Origin: an uncultured Treponema sp.
Lineage (GTDB): Bacteria; Spirochaetota; Spirochaetia; Treponematales; Treponemataceae
Direction of reading: 5' to 3'
Assembly: GCA_937877535.1 (NCBI GenBank)
Contig: CALFJF010000071.1
Span: 1-22,813 of the forward strand
Length of the DNA stretch: 22,813 nt
The first letter of the stretch is position 1; every line of letters starts with the position of its first letter. The notes below the pieces were generated by a model. The model was given only the letters and a program-made list of their open reading frames with translations, was not told where the DNA came from and searched no databases. Position numbers and translations under genes: made by a program. Shown here one piece after another: positions 22,076 through 22,813 of the stretch.

Positions 22076-22213
22076 GCGGTGGTTGAGCCTGTCGAAACCA
22101 CCGCTTGCTTTCTAGTGATTTCGATACGCACTTCGTGCTACTCAATCACCGCGTTTTCTGCCGTGGTGGTTGTGTTTCGACTTGGCTCAACAACCAAGCC
22201 TGTCGAAACCACC
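22076..22213. repeat. Left block of palindromic repeats (A1, B1, A2)
   Basis: A1 (22076-22104) is a perfect hairpin: 9-bp arms GCGGTGGTT/AACCACCGC around GAGCCTGTCGA. B1 (22114-22150) has GGTGATT-type arms (first base mutated) and an inner GCAC-TTC-GTGC hairpin. A2 (about 22165-22213) is a composite in which an inverted A core interrupts a forward A, so TTTCGAC..GGCT and AGCC..TCGAAA face each other. Part of B1 and all of A2 are coding for the GIY-YIG tail. Confidence 0.9.
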
Positions 22214-22494
22214 GAAGCCACCTTTTTTGACAATTCGGGCAATTTTTCATGTTGTCCGTTTATCAAGGCTTCTCGTTTTTTACGACTCCACCCCTGCACT
22301 TGCTTTTCTCGAAGAAATGCCTCTTTTATGCTGAAACATTCTTCAAAGTAAGCAAGTTTTACGGGAAGCCGATGCTTTGTATATTCCGCGCCTTCTCCCG
22401 CATTATGTTCGGCAACACGCTTCTCTAAGTCATTCGTGCTTCCAACATAATACGAGCCGTCAGCACATTGCAGAATATACATATAGCCGTGCAT
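22138..22494 (-). CDS. GIY-YIG nuclease family protein (COG2827/YhbQ-like) embedded in palindromic repeats
   Basis: The 118-residue product is a single-domain GIY-YIG nuclease. Visible are the N-terminal GYMYILQCADGSYYVGSTN strand pair (GIY = MYI, YIG = Y16-V17-G18), R26 and H30 in KRVAEH, and E63 in LREKQVQGW, followed by SRKKREALI. All residues expected for a metal-dependent single-site cut are present. The domain ends near K91; residues about 92-118 and the TAG stop are encoded by repeats A2 and B1, giving a tail unlike the family. The start at 22494 has GGAG about 6 nt upstream; an in-frame start at 22545 would read through repeat B2. Repeats of the same two types flank it on both sides. 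Substrate unknown. Confidence 0.88.
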   Translation of the reverse strand: MHGYMYILQCADGSYYVGSTNDLEKRVAEHNAGEGAEYTKHRLPVKLAYFEECFSIKEAFLREKQVQGWSRKKREALINGQHEKLPELSKKVASVVSTGLVVEPSRNTTTTAENAVIE

Positions 22495-22508
22495 TTTCTC
22501 TCCGTTTC

Positions 22509-22813
22509 GGTGATTTCGATACGCTTCGCTTCGCGCCCTACTCAATCACCGCATTTATTGCCACGGTGGTTGAGCCTGTCGAAACCACCCTTGCTTTCTG
22601 GTAATTTCGATACGCACTTCGTGCTACTCAATCACCGCTTGCTTTCTGGTGATTTCGATACGCTTCGCTACTCAATCACCGCATTTTCTGCCACGGTGGT
22701 TGAGCCTGTCGAAACCACCCTTGCTTTCTGGTGATTTCGATACGCACTTCGCACTACTCAATCACCGCATTTTCTGCCACGGTGGTTGAGCCTGTCGAAA
22801 CCACCCTTGCTTT
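22509..22813. repeat. Right block: alternating A/B palindromic repeat array, open at the window edge
   Basis: Units in order: B2 22509-22550, A3 22565-22589, B3 22600-22636, B4 22648-22680, A4 22695-22719, B5 22730-22766, A5 22781-22805. A has arms GGTGGTT/AACCACC with loop GAGCCTGTCGA. B has arms GGTGATT/AATCACC (GGTAATT in B3) and a variable inner part: GCTTCGC in B4, GCAC-TTC-GTGC in B3, a longer GCTTCGCTTCGCGC in B2. Linkers are constant: CTTGCTTTCT after A and about GCATTTTCTGCCAC after B. A4 to A5 spans 86 bp. All units have one orientation, the same as in the left block. No other gene is seen in this stretch. Confidence 0.92.

Noticed and set aside
22509..22813. Regularly spaced repeats as a CRISPR array
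   Set aside because: Both the repeats and the linkers are conserved and the repeats are two alternating palindromes; there are no unique spacers and no cas genes.

Overview
The window looks like a chromosomal segment of a host-associated spirochaete, most likely Treponema or a close relative. This is inferred from gene content: a zinc-type L28, a LolA-like and RodZ-like pair, and loose spirochaete-style lipoboxes. DNA is AT-leaning with many A/T homopolymers, and both tRNA genes lack an encoded CCA. No phage, transposase or CRISPR array was found. The most unusual content is a family of palindromic repeats that surrounds, and partly encodes, a small GIY-YIG nuclease.

Layout, left to right. 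1-213: a 7-bp tandem repeat with a strong leftward promoter pointing into it. 214-441: the C-terminal remnant of a radical SAM/SPASM protein. 482-1420 (-): gluQ, with a perfect 14-bp palindrome over its stop codon. 1511-3016 (+): two membrane proteins (the second YoaK/DUF1275-like) and a small acidic protein. 3046-3115: tandem half-copies of palindrome A. 3156-4022 (-): TatD nuclease, divergent from a MoxR AAA+ ATPase and VWA protein pair (4095-6386). Then come tRNA-Leu(UAA), rpmB (-), a flavocytochrome-like fumarate reductase lipoprotein (7108-8826) and tRNA-Cys(GCA).

From 9 kb rightwards every protein gene is on the minus strand: a GNAT acetyltransferase behind a PcfJ-like protein; an orphan solute-binding lipoprotein; a probable operon lolA-like, rodZ-like, rimO, pcrA/uvrD-like (transcribed from about 19380 down to 13517); a SAM methyltransferase; serA; and the GIY-YIG nuclease. 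The last gene lies inside an alternating array of two palindrome types (A: arms GGTGGTT/AACCACC; B: arms GGTGATT/AATCACC) that runs off the right edge.

Regulatory structure is readable in several places. Good sigma70-type promoters precede rpmB, both tRNAs, moxR and the heptamer array. At five genes a -10-like hexamer sits only 6-7 nt before the ATG with no Shine-Dalgarno, suggesting leaderless mRNAs. The fumarate reductase and lolA-operon promoters each carry two dyads that look like operators. The left part mixes orientations and the genes are largely independent housekeeping or envelope functions; only the moxR-VWA pair, the membrane-protein trio, the PcfJ-GNAT pair and the lolA-to-pcrA run look co-transcribed.
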